Shown here one piece after another: positions 1 through 7,690 of a DNA stretch of 64,000 nucleotides (position 1 is its first letter; each line of letters begins with the position of its first letter). Where the stretch lies: positions 1 through 64,000 of the forward strand of contig CACLKR010000006.1 of the NCBI GenBank assembly GCA_902607625.1, given 5' to 3'. This DNA is from an uncultured Pelagibacteraceae bacterium (GTDB lineage: Bacteria > Pseudomonadota > Alphaproteobacteria > Pelagibacterales > Pelagibacteraceae). The notes under the pieces were generated by a model, which searched no databases, was not told where the DNA came from, and saw nothing but the letters and a program-made list of their open reading frames with translations. The position numbers and the translations under genes are program-made.

Positions 1-783
1 ACGGCGATATTATAATTGAGAAATTTAAAGAATTAATTACATCTAAAACAAAGATTGTTGCTGTTACTCACTTATCAAACGTAACTGGAACAATTGTTCC
101 TATCAAAGAAATTGTAGAGATTGCGCACAAAAAAAATGTTCCTGTGTTAGTAGATGGGTGTCAAAGCGTTCCTCACATTAAAGTTGATGTCGCAGATTTA
201 GATTGCGATTTTTATGCTTTTTCCGCACACAAAGTTTATGGACCAACTGGGGTTGGTATTTTGTATGCAAAAAAAAAATGGTTAGAAAGACTACCTCCAT
301 ATATAGGAGGAGGAGCTATGATTAGTGAGGTAAAAAAAAGATAAAATTATTTATGCTTCACTTCCTGAAAAATATGAGGCTGGAACTATGCCTACAGCAG
401 AGGTAATAACCTTTAATGAGTCAATAAAGTTTATGGAATCAATTGGAAAAAATAATTTAATTGAACATGAAAAGGCAATTACCAATTATGCTTTGGAAAA
501 ACTTAGAAAAATTAATTCTGTAAAAATAATTGGGAATCCAAAAAATAAAGCTGGGGTGATTGCTTTTACAATAAAAGGAATTCATCCTCACGATATTGCA
601 ACAATTTTGGATGAAGATGGTGTCGCGATTAGAGCCGGTCATCATTGTTGTCAAATTTTACATGAAAAATTGAATTTAACTGCAACGGCAAGAGCTTCCA
701 TAGGTATCTATAACACAAAAGATGATATAGACGTGCTCTGCAAAGCAATTGAAAATTGTAGAAAAATATTTGATTTAAAATAA
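1..783 (+). CDS. sufS: Cysteine desulfurase SufS, 5'-truncated, apparent frameshift
   Basis: A PLP-dependent cysteine desulfurase that takes sulfur from cysteine for the SUF Fe-S cluster machinery. The 5' end lies outside the window; reading starts in frame 3 at base 3. The first part carries the aminotransferase class V core: VDGCQ (PLP-contacting Asp) and SAHK (Schiff-base Lys), followed by the YIGGGAMI loop. The frame then stops at 342-344. The second part (from about 340, other frame, to 783) continues the same protein with DKIIYASLPEKYEAGT and ends with the RAGHHCC active-site Cys loop. Removing one A from the A8 run at 332-339 joins the two parts seamlessly. Either the allele is broken, the homopolymer is misread, or slippage restores the frame. 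The rest of the suf genes follow at once. Identity is confident; the state of the frame is not. Confidence 0.9.
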
Positions 784-1253
784 TGGATTTAAAACAATTA
801 TATCAAGACATAATTTTAGAACACGGAAAAAGTCCAAGAAACTTAGGAAAGTGTGAAGGATATAATCATGAAGCAAAAGGGTACAATCCTCTTTGTGGTG
901 ATAAAATTCATGTTTATTTAAAATTGAATAATGGAAAAAAAGTTGAGAATTTAACTTTTGAAGGCGAGGGATGTGCTATTTCTTTAGCTTCAGCTTCAAT
1001 AATGACTGAGTCAGTTAAGGGAAAATCTTTTGTAGAGGCAATAGAAATCATGAATGCTTTCTTAAATATGGTAAAAAATACTTCTGAAATACAATCAAAT
1101 TATTTAGACAATGACCAAAAAACAAAACTTATGTCGTTGTCTGGTGTAAAGCAATTTCCAATGAGAGTAAAATGTGCTACCTTATCGTGGCATACTCTGT
1201 CTTCTGCAATAGAAGGAAAAAAAGATGAAGTCAATACTGAGATAATAGATTAA
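783..1253 (+). CDS. sufU: SufU-type Fe-S assembly sulfurtransferase/scaffold
   Basis: SufU-like protein (156 aa) that accepts sulfur from SufS. The N-terminal MDLKQLYQDIILEHGKSPRN is typical of the family. The metal and sulfur ligands are visible in PLCGDK, GEGCAIS and KCATLSW. The stretch of about 20 extra residues between the second and third Cys motifs is the mark of SufU as opposed to IscU. Its start codon overlaps the sufS stop by one base (TAATG) and its end overlaps the next gene the same way, so it is translated as part of the suf operon. SufU is best known from Gram-positives but is also found with SufS in some reduced alphaproteobacteria. Confidence 0.92.
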   Translation: MDLKQLYQDIILEHGKSPRNLGKCEGYNHEAKGYNPLCGDKIHVYLKLNNGKKVENLTFEGEGCAISLASASIMTESVKGKSFVEAIEIMNAFLNMVKNTSEIQSNYLDNDQKTKLMSLSGVKQFPMRVKCATLSWHTLSSAIEGKKDEVNTEIID

Positions 1254-1555
1254 TGAGCGATATTAAAAATAAAGTAATTGAAGAAATTAAAAAAATTTAT
1301 GATCCCGAAATTCCGGTCAACATTTATGAATTAGGTCTAATTTATAAAATAGAAGTGGACGAAAAAAATAAAGTTGATCTAGATATGACATTAACTTCAC
1401 CAAACTGCCCTGTAGCGGAAAGTTTGCCAAATCAGGTTAAGGAGAGTATAAAGAAAGTCGAAGGTGTTTCTGATGTAAATCTTAATCTAGTTTGGGAACC
1501 ACCATGGGACAAAGATAAAATGTCAGAAGCTGCTAAATTAGAACTGAATTTATGA
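1253..1555 (+). CDS. sufT: SufT, MIP18/DUF59 Fe-S maturation protein
   Basis: A small (100 aa) MIP18-family protein. The family signature DPEIPVNIYELGLIY lies near the N terminus, and SPNCPVAESLP holds the conserved Cys. In other bacteria this family helps mature Fe-S proteins, especially when demand is high. It is coupled to sufU by a one-base overlap and to the next gene by a four-base overlap (ATGA), which supports a role in the SUF pathway. The biochemical role is inferred from family and context. Confidence 0.88.
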   Translation: MSDIKNKVIEEIKKIYDPEIPVNIYELGLIYKIEVDEKNKVDLDMTLTSPNCPVAESLPNQVKESIKKVEGVSDVNLNLVWEPPWDKDKMSEAAKLELNL

Positions 1556-1887
1556 GTAAACAAGTAATAACATTAAGTGATAGAGCTGCAGAACGAGTAA
1601 AAGAAATTATGGCCCAAGCCAAAGAACCAATAATTGGTGTTAGAGTTGGTGTATCTTCAGGAGGATGTGCGGGCATGTCTTATGTTATGGAATATGCAAA
1701 AAATACCAATCCAAATGATGAGATTATTGTTGATAAGGGCGTAAAAGTTTTAATCGATCCAAAAGCAATAATGTACCTTCTTGGTACTGAGATGGATTAT
1801 AAAAGAGAAGAATTATCGTCAACGTTTGTATTTAAAAATCCTAACGAAACTGAGCGTTGTGGGTGCGGAGAATCTTTTAAGATCTAA
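1552..1887 (+). CDS. sufA: A-type Fe-S carrier protein (SufA/ErpA/IscA family)
   Basis: A 111 aa A-type carrier that passes assembled Fe-S clusters to apo-proteins. The three cluster-binding cysteines are present: one in SSGGCAGMSY and two in the C-terminal CGCGESF. It begins with the typical ITLSDRAAERVKEIM helix. It overlaps sufT by four bases and is the last suf gene. Assignment as SufA rather than ErpA rests on its position in the suf operon. Confidence 0.92.
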   Translation: MSKQVITLSDRAAERVKEIMAQAKEPIIGVRVGVSSGGCAGMSYVMEYAKNTNPNDEIIVDKGVKVLIDPKAIMYLLGTEMDYKREELSSTFVFKNPNETERCGCGESFKI

Positions 1888-1900
1888 TTCTATATTGCCG

Positions 1901-1917
1901 TACAATCATGAATTGTA
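1901..1917. other. Short perfect inverted repeat after sufA
   Basis: TACAAT (1901-1906) and ATTGTA (1912-1917) form a 6-bp stem with a 5-base loop in the 44-base gap between sufA and the next small gene. There is no clear U-tract. It could be a weak terminator or processing stem, or chance in AT-rich DNA. Confidence 0.3.
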
Positions 1918-1931
1918 TATAGTAGTTTTGT

Positions 1932-2120
1932 ATGAGAGATACTAAACATTTGGGAAAACATGCTAGTAAATTGGCAGAAAAAGCTAAGGAAAAAGCACTG
2001 TTCAGAGCTCAACGCAAAGCTGTTGAGGCAGGTGCCCACGGCACTTTAGATTACACTATCAAAGAAGGTGTAAATAAAAATAGAATAGCTGACGATAAAA
2101 TTTTAAAAAGTAAAAAATAG
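1932..2120 (+). CDS. Small basic protein of unknown function
   Basis: I do not recognise this 62 aa product. It is very rich in Lys, Ala and Arg, has no membrane segment or cysteine pair, and most of it should be helical (KHASKLAEKAKEKALFRAQRKAVEAGA), with a short Gly-His turn near the middle. It starts 44 bases after sufA and ends 5 bases before the end of convergent glnA. No Shine-Dalgarno is visible, as with many genes here. A nucleic-acid or ribosome-associated role would fit its charge but is only a guess. The reading frame fills its gap neatly, which favours a real gene. Confidence 0.55.
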   Translation: MRDTKHLGKHASKLAEKAKEKALFRAQRKAVEAGAHGTLDYTIKEGVNKNRIADDKILKSKK

Positions 2121-2125
2121 TAATC

Positions 2126-3532
2126 CTAGCTACTATAATACATTTCGAACTCTATTGGATGAGGGGTGTGTTCCACCTTATAAATTTCTTCAAACTTCAA
2201 TGCTATATAAGCGTCTATTTGATCATCGCTAAAAACTTCTCCTTGAGTAAGGAACTTTCTATCCCTATCAAGGCTTTCCATTGCCTCTCTTAAAGAACCA
2301 CAAACAGTCGGGATGTTTTTAACCTCATCTTCAGGCATTGCATATAAATCCTTATCTACAGGTTTTCCTGGATTAATTTTATTTTTAATTCCATCTATTC
2401 CAGCCATTAACATTGCAGAAAAAGCTAAATATGGATTACCTGCACCGTCGGGAAATCTAACTTCGCATCTTGCTCCATTTTTATTCATAGTAATTGGTAT
2501 TCTGCATGATGCTGATCTATTTCTTGCTGAATAAACTAATAATACTGGCGCCTCAAAGCCTGGAATTAATCTTTTATAACTATTTGTAGTACTATTAGAA
2601 AAAGCGTTAATTGCTTTTGCGTGTTTTAAAATTCCACCAATATAGTGTAAAGCTAGATCAGACAATCCAGCATATTTGTTTCCGGAAAATAACGCTGTGT
2701 TTCCTTTCCATAAAGATTGATGAGTATGCATACCAGAACCATTGTCTCCTTTAACTGGTTTTGGCATGAATGTTGCTGTCTTTCCAAAAGAATGCGCAAC
2801 CATTTGAACTCCGTATTTATAAAGTTGTAAATTATCTGCTTGAGTAGTTAGTGTATCAAAATATATTCCTAATTCATGTTGACTTGGGGCTACTTCATGA
2901 TGATGCTTCTCAGCTTTAATTCCCATATCTCTCAAAGCTTTTAGAAATTCTCCTCTCATGTCTTGAGCACTATCGACAGGAGGTACTGGGAAATAACCAC
3001 CCTTTATTCCAGGTCTATGACCCATATTTCCATTTTCGTAGTCTTTCCCTGTATTGTAAGGACCTTCTGCGCTGTCAATTTTAAAACCCGTTTCGTTCAT
3101 GTCATTTTTATATTTAACATCATCAAAAACAAAAAATTCTGCTTCTGGACCAAAATAAGCTTTGTCACCAATACCTGATTTTTTTAGATAAGCTTCAGCT
3201 TTTTTGGCAATACTTCTAGGGTCACGTTCATAGGGATTCTTTTTTACAGCATCGATAACATCGCAGAATAAAACTAGAGTATTATGTGATGTAAAAGGAT
3301 CAATTATTTGTCTTTCTAGATCAGGTTTTAAAATCATGTCAGATTCGTGAATTGATTTCCATCCAGAAATTGAAGAACCGTCAAAGAAAACTCCCTCATT
3401 CAACATTTCCTCATCAACCATCTTTCCGTCCATGGTCAAATGTTGAAGCTTTCCTCTTGGATCTGTAAATCGAAGATCTACATACTCCACTTCTTTTTCA
3501 TTAATCAGTTTCAGGATCTTGTTTGCGCTCAT
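2126..3532 (-). CDS. glnA: Glutamine synthetase type I
   Basis: Glutamine synthetase (468 aa, the usual GSI length) makes glutamine from glutamate, ammonia and ATP in the cytoplasm. It shows the N-terminal beta-grasp region (YVDLRFTDPRGKLQH), the metal/glutamate region FGPEAEFFVFDDV, the ATP-site stretch KPVKGDNGSGMHTHQS, and the Arg-rich NRSASCRIPI motif. DLYAMP matches the site of the adenylylated Tyr in GSI-beta enzymes, so covalent control by GlnE is possible. No glnB lies beside it, although glnB-glnA pairs are common in proteobacteria. It converges with the small gene at 1932-2120 and diverges from nnrDE across a 168-base region that must hold both promoters. Confidence 0.97.
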   Translation of the reverse strand: MSANKILKLINEKEVEYVDLRFTDPRGKLQHLTMDGKMVDEEMLNEGVFFDGSSISGWKSIHESDMILKPDLERQIIDPFTSHNTLVLFCDVIDAVKKNPYERDPRSIAKKAEAYLKKSGIGDKAYFGPEAEFFVFDDVKYKNDMNETGFKIDSAEGPYNTGKDYENGNMGHRPGIKGGYFPVPPVDSAQDMRGEFLKALRDMGIKAEKHHHEVAPSQHELGIYFDTLTTQADNLQLYKYGVQMVAHSFGKTATFMPKPVKGDNGSGMHTHQSLWKGNTALFSGNKYAGLSDLALHYIGGILKHAKAINAFSNSTTNSYKRLIPGFEAPVLLVYSARNRSASCRIPITMNKNGARCEVRFPDGAGNPYLAFSAMLMAGIDGIKNKINPGKPVDKDLYAMPEDEVKNIPTVCGSLREAMESLDRDRKFLTQGEVFSDDQIDAYIALKFEEIYKVEHTPHPIEFEMYYSS

Positions 3533-3700
3533 TAATTCTTTATATATAGCATTTCACGTGTAACCAAATATTTTTTATTACACTTTAAGGTTGAATTAAT
3601 ATCAATCAATGTGATTTATTTAAAATGAATTTATTAGATGGCAGCTATGCACACTAAACATAGATTAGGGATTTATTATCTTTAAAATAAACTTAATGAA
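3533..3700. promoter_or_regulatory. Divergent intergenic region, glnA / nnrDE
   Basis: These 168 bases separate two genes read in opposite directions and so should carry a promoter for each. On the minus strand an AT-rich TATATATAAA track lies about 15 bases before the glnA start, with a TTGGTT-like box further upstream, but spacing is not convincing. On the plus strand no clear -35/-10 pair stands out. I saw no sigma-54 -24/-12 site and no riboswitch fold. Confidence 0.35.
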
Positions 3701-5185
3701 ATGAGCGAAATTTTTTATTCAGATGAGATGAGGAAATTTGAACAAGATCAATTTTTAAAAAAGAGTTCTTACTTGTTTATGCAAAAAGCCGGAGACGAGA
3801 TTTTTAAATTTATTAATAGTAACTTTAAAAATAAACAACCAATAATTGTGTTATGCGGCCCTGGTAATAATGGTGGAGATGGTTTTGTTGCTGCTAGAAA
3901 ATTAATGAATCATGGTTATTCGGTACAGGTTTATACATTAGCCGGCACGAGTATTTACAAAGGAGACGCTCTTACAGCTCTTAATGAATATAGAGGAGAT
4001 TTAAAGAAAATAAACTTATTTAAATTACAAAAGGATGCTTTGGTTGTAGATGCTTTATTTGGAATAGGTTTAAAGAGAAATATTGAGGGAATATTAAATC
4101 AAGTTTTCAGAAAAATAAATCATAGCAAAAATCCTGTAGTTTCAGTTGATATCCCTTCAGGTGTTTGCTCAAATACAGGAAATATATTAGGAAGTGCAAT
4201 AAAAGCAGACTTTACTATTACATTTCATAGGAAGAAAATAGGTCATATATTTAGTTTTGGAAAATTGTTTAGTGGTAGGATTCACGTTGTGGATATAGGC
4301 TTCGTTCAGAAAAAAGCAAAGGCCAGATGTTATGAAAACTCCCCAGATTTATGGGTGAAATATTTTCCATGGAAGAAACCATTTAGTCACAAATATAGCA
4401 GAGGAAGAGTTATTGTATATGGGGGACAAAAAGAATTTACAGGAGCAACCATACTTTCAGCCCAGGCAGCATTAAGAGCCGGAACTGGTTCAGTGAAGAT
4501 TGTATGCTCAAAAGATACTTTACAAATATATTCTGTTAAATTTCCTTCTGTTTTAAAAACAGAAATTAATAATATTCATGAATTGGAGAGCTTTTTAATA
4601 AAAGAAAAAATTACAACTTTTCTTATTGGGCCCGGCTCTGGATCTAACAAAAAAATTAAAGAAATTACCAAACTAATACTAAAAAAAGTAAAATATGTTG
4701 TATTAGATGCCGATGCATTAACTTGTTTTCAAAATGATTTAAAAACACTTTATTCTTTGCTTGATAAAAATAAAATAATAACTCCTCATCTGGGAGAATT
4801 TCATAAAATATTTCCTAATATAAAAAAAAATCTTAACAATATCGACAAAGCTTTGAGTGCAGTTAAATTAATCAAATCAAATATAATATTAAAAGGCCCA
4901 AATACAGTCATTGTCTCGCACGATAAAAAAATTGTAATAAATGATCATGCATCTTCTGAATTAGCAGTAATTGGATCAGGAGATGTTTTAAGTGGTTTAG
5001 CTGTTAGTTTGTTTGGTCAAAAAAAGATGAATCCTTTTTTAGCTGGATGTGCGGCAACCTGGTTGCATGGGGACATTGCAAAGCACTATGGAAAAGGATT
5101 AATTGCAGAAGATTTAGTCAAAGGTATACCCAGCGCATTAAAGAGATTAAAAAAATGGAAAACTTATTGGATAAAGAAACAATAA
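3701..5185 (+). CDS. nnrDE: Bifunctional NAD(P)H-hydrate epimerase/dehydratase
   Basis: Metabolite-repair enzyme (494 aa) for damaged NADH/NADPH. The N-terminal YjeF_N domain (about 1-200) epimerises NAD(P)HX; it has a Rossmann-like stretch VLCGPGNNGGDGFVAAR and VVDALFGIGLKR. The C-terminal ribokinase-like domain (about 215-494) is the ADP-dependent dehydratase, with IGPGSGS, VLDADAL, LTPHLGEF-like TPHLGEF and the catalytic GSGDVLSGL motif. Both domains look intact. The 3' end overlaps the next gene by 31 bases, so the two are probably co-transcribed. Confidence 0.95.
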   Translation: MSEIFYSDEMRKFEQDQFLKKSSYLFMQKAGDEIFKFINSNFKNKQPIIVLCGPGNNGGDGFVAARKLMNHGYSVQVYTLAGTSIYKGDALTALNEYRGDLKKINLFKLQKDALVVDALFGIGLKRNIEGILNQVFRKINHSKNPVVSVDIPSGVCSNTGNILGSAIKADFTITFHRKKIGHIFSFGKLFSGRIHVVDIGFVQKKAKARCYENSPDLWVKYFPWKKPFSHKYSRGRVIVYGGQKEFTGATILSAQAALRAGTGSVKIVCSKDTLQIYSVKFPSVLKTEINNIHELESFLIKEKITTFLIGPGSGSNKKIKEITKLILKKVKYVVLDADALTCFQNDLKTLYSLLDKNKIITPHLGEFHKIFPNIKKNLNNIDKALSAVKLIKSNIILKGPNTVIVSHDKKIVINDHASSELAVIGSGDVLSGLAVSLFGQKKMNPFLAGCAATWLHGDIAKHYGKGLIAEDLVKGIPSALKRLKKWKTYWIKKQ

Positions 5186-5637
5186 AAAGGGTGCAAGAGT
5201 TTATAGCTCAATTTGATCCTAAACTAAAAGTTTTGCTCTTAGATACCTCCGCAAGAACGGCAAAAGATGCAGCAGAATCTTTAGGTTGTGAAGTGGGAGC
5301 AATTGTAAAAAGTTTGGTATTTAGAGCCGATGATACTTTTTTGATTTGTTTAGTTGCAGGTGATAAACGATGTTCATTAAATAAATTGAAAAAGATTATA
5401 AGAAAAAAAGATGTATGTATGGCTAATGCCGATGAAGTTAAATCCAATACCGGTTTTTCAATAGGAGGAGTAGCACCAATTGCACACTTAAAAAAATTAA
5501 ACATTTTGATCGATCAAACTTTGGGTAGATTTCAAAGTGTATTTGCAGCAGCAGGGCACCCGAATTCCATTTTTAAAATTGAATATAATCAATTAGTTCA
5601 GATGACGAAAGGTGAAGTAAAAGAAATTACAGAATGA
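5155..5637 (+). CDS. YbaK/ProX-type aminoacyl-tRNA deacylase
   Basis: A 160 aa single-domain protein of the YbaK/EbsC/ProX (INS-like) family, which removes wrongly attached amino acids from tRNA. Family features are the central GAIVKSLVFRADD with the conserved Lys, and SIGGVAPIAHLKK followed by FAAAGHPNSIFKI. A longer open frame begins at 5047, but the family N terminus fits the ATG at 5155, and the upstream part merely lies inside nnrDE. The ProRS in this window (34292-35620) has no inserted editing domain, so this protein may edit Ala- or Cys-tRNA(Pro) in trans. Substrate is inferred. Confidence 0.88.
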   Translation: MENLLDKETIKRVQEFIAQFDPKLKVLLLDTSARTAKDAAESLGCEVGAIVKSLVFRADDTFLICLVAGDKRCSLNKLKKIIRKKDVCMANADEVKSNTGFSIGGVAPIAHLKKLNILIDQTLGRFQSVFAAAGHPNSIFKIEYNQLVQMTKGEVKEITE

Positions 5638-6521
5638 GAGATCCAAAACCCTTAGATTTTTTTTTGCTAACATTGTTAGCCTTAATATGGTCGTCTGCTT
5701 TTTTCAATATTAAAATTGCTACCTATTCCTATGGACCAGTAACTATAGCATTCTTAAGAGTATTTTTTGGATGTATTCCACTGTTAATTATTTGTTTCTT
5801 TAACAAAATAAAAATTGAGGCATTTTCGAAAGATTGGTTCTGGTTTGCTTCAATTGGATTTATTAATTTGGTAGTGCCTTTTTTTTTAATCGCCTATGGA
5901 ATTAAAGATGTACAAAGCAATTTAGCGGCAATATTAATGGCAAGCACTCCTTTAAGCGCAGTAATACTTAGTCATTTTTTCACAAAAAATGAAAAGATAA
6001 ACTTGTTAAAATCAATTGGGGTATTGTTAGGATTTTGTGGAATAATATTTCTTTTTACTGACAAGATATTGTTTAATGAAAATAATATATGGTCAGCGCT
6101 TATAATATTTTTAGCTTCTACATTTTATGTTGTTGGAGGTGTGTTAACTTTAAAAATTAGTAATAAATCTAATGAAAATGTTACAGCGTCGATACTGATT
6201 TGGGCTACAATATTTTTATTACCACTTTCTTTAATTTTTGAACAACCATGGAATTTAAATCCAAGGTTGGACTCAACAATTTCACTTATTTACCTTGGAA
6301 TTTTTGCAACGGGAATAGCATGGTTATTACGATTCTACATATTAAAAAATAACGGTTTAGTTTTTCAAGCGCAAGTAGCGTATCTAATACCAATATTTGG
6401 TGTAATTTTGGGATATTTATTTTTAAATGAAGTAATAACGTTAAAAGTTATTATTTCTCTGATTGCAGTAATAATTGGGATTTATATTGTAAAAAAAGGT
6501 AGCAAAATAAAAATTTTTTAG
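5634..6521 (+). CDS. EamA/DMT-family membrane transporter
   Basis: A 295 aa inner-membrane protein with about ten hydrophobic segments arranged as two EamA repeats. The first repeat includes LALIWSSAFFNIKIATY and SYGPVTIAFLR, the second VGGVLTLKISNKSNENVTASILIW and PIFGVILGYLFLNEVIT. DMT proteins export or import amino acids, nucleosides and other metabolites; sequence alone does not give the substrate. It overlaps the YbaK-like gene by four bases (ATGA) and is followed after one base by a glycosyltransferase gene. Confidence 0.88.
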   Translation: MRDPKPLDFFLLTLLALIWSSAFFNIKIATYSYGPVTIAFLRVFFGCIPLLIICFFNKIKIEAFSKDWFWFASIGFINLVVPFFLIAYGIKDVQSNLAAILMASTPLSAVILSHFFTKNEKINLLKSIGVLLGFCGIIFLFTDKILFNENNIWSALIIFLASTFYVVGGVLTLKISNKSNENVTASILIWATIFLLPLSLIFEQPWNLNPRLDSTISLIYLGIFATGIAWLLRFYILKNNGLVFQAQVAYLIPIFGVILGYLFLNEVITLKVIISLIAVIIGIYIVKKGSKIKIF

Positions 6522-6522
6522 C

Positions 6523-7455
6523 ATGCAAACAACAATAGTAATAGTAACTTTCAGAGGAGGAATTATTCACAAATGTATTAAGAATTTACAAAATAATTAT
6601 CAAATAATTATTGTAGAAAATTCAAATAATATAAATTTTAAAAGAAAAATTGAAAAATCTTACAGAAATATTAAATGTTATTTGACAGGGTCAAATATAG
6701 GTTATGCTAGAGCAAATAATATTGGTTTAAGAAAAGTGAAAACAAAATTTGCTTTAGTGATAAATCCTGATGTAATAATCTCATCAAAACAAATAAAACA
6801 AATAGAAAATATCGCAAAAAAGATAACAAAATTTTCTGTATTAACGCCAAACTCTAATGGTTTATTAGAAACTATAACTAATAATTCTGATAAATTATCA
6901 AATATCGAGAAAAAGGATCTCAAAAGTTTGCGCAATGATATATTAATAAAAAATTTTTTTGAAATAAATTTTGTCCCTGGATATTGTATGTTTTTTAATA
7001 TGAAAGATATTAAAAAAATTAATTTTTTTGATGAAAATTTTTTCCTTTATTTTGAAGATTTAGATATATGCAAAAGATTAAAAAATCTCAAAAAAAAAAT
7101 TTTTCTTTTAAGCAAAATTAAAGTACGTCATTTATACGGTGGTCTTTATAAAAAAAAAACTCATTATGGTAAAAATCATATCGTGAAAAAGAAAGCTTTC
7201 AAAGACTGGCATTTGTATTGGGCAGATAGAAACTGGCACTTATACTGGTCAAGTTTCTATTATCATAGAAAACACTATGGTTTTATAAAGTCATTTAAGG
7301 TTCATTTTTCAAAGATATTAAGATTTTTTTTCTTAAAAAATTTTTATTTTTTAATAAATAATAAAAACTTATACCACTTATTTAAAGCAAGGTTGGAAGG
7401 ATTGATATATCAGATTTTAAACAAAAGCTCTTTTTCTGGTCCTAAGATAAATTAA
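6523..7455 (+). CDS. GT2-family glycosyltransferase
   Basis: Probable rhamnosyltransferase-like family 2 enzyme (310 aa) adding a sugar to a surface polysaccharide. Visible GT-A features: start strand TTIVIVTFRGG, nucleotide-sugar region GSNIGYARANNIGL, a metal-site equivalent INPDVII, and YFEDLDICKRL carrying the catalytic ED. The acceptor sugar is unknown. The C-terminal third is rich in aromatic and basic residues and contains WHLYW twice, four residues apart. The gene is more AT-rich than its neighbours and sits just before tRNA-Leu, a position where accessory surface genes are often found. It follows the DMT gene by one base. Confidence 0.88.
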   Translation: MQTTIVIVTFRGGIIHKCIKNLQNNYQIIIVENSNNINFKRKIEKSYRNIKCYLTGSNIGYARANNIGLRKVKTKFALVINPDVIISSKQIKQIENIAKKITKFSVLTPNSNGLLETITNNSDKLSNIEKKDLKSLRNDILIKNFFEINFVPGYCMFFNMKDIKKINFFDENFFLYFEDLDICKRLKNLKKKIFLLSKIKVRHLYGGLYKKKTHYGKNHIVKKKAFKDWHLYWADRNWHLYWSSFYYHRKHYGFIKSFKVHFSKILRFFFLKNFYFLINNKNLYHLFKARLEGLIYQILNKSSFSGPKIN

Positions 7456-7599
7456 CATCATAAATTGTAATTAATCAAAAAATGAAGTTTCACTTTTTTT
7501 ATTCTATATAATCATAAATAATGTTATATAGATCGAAGCAAAATAATATTAAATAGATCAGATAACATGCGTCTGAAAGCGTAGCAGGTGAATTAATAT

Positions 7600-7684
7600 G
7601 GGCAAGTGGCGGAATTGGTATACGCGCTAGTCTTAGGAACTAGTACCGTAAGGTTTAAGAGTTCGAGTCTCTTCTTGCCCACCA
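7600..7684 (+). tRNA. tRNA-Leu (UAG)
   Basis: Acceptor stem GGGCAAG/CTTGCCC closes at 7600-7606 and 7674-7680, followed by encoded ACCA. The anticodon stem CTAGT/ACTAG flanks loop CTTAGGA, so the anticodon is UAG. A variable arm of class II type (ACCGTAAGGT) and the GTTCGAGTC T-arm are present. It precedes tig, as in many alphaproteobacteria. The 144 bases upstream hold a perfect TATAAT at 7507-7512 but no clear -35 box. Confidence 0.96.
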
Positions 7685-7690
7685 ATAATT

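Noticed and set aside
2118-2135. Bidirectional terminator between the small gene and glnA (TAGTA/TACTA)
   Set aside because: Only five base pairs, AT-rich and without a clear U-tract on either strand.
3636-3650. Possible sigma-54 (-24/-12) promoter near glnA and nnrDE (TGGCAGCTATGCA)
   Set aside because: The GG and GC elements are 7 bases apart, not the required 10, so the match fails.
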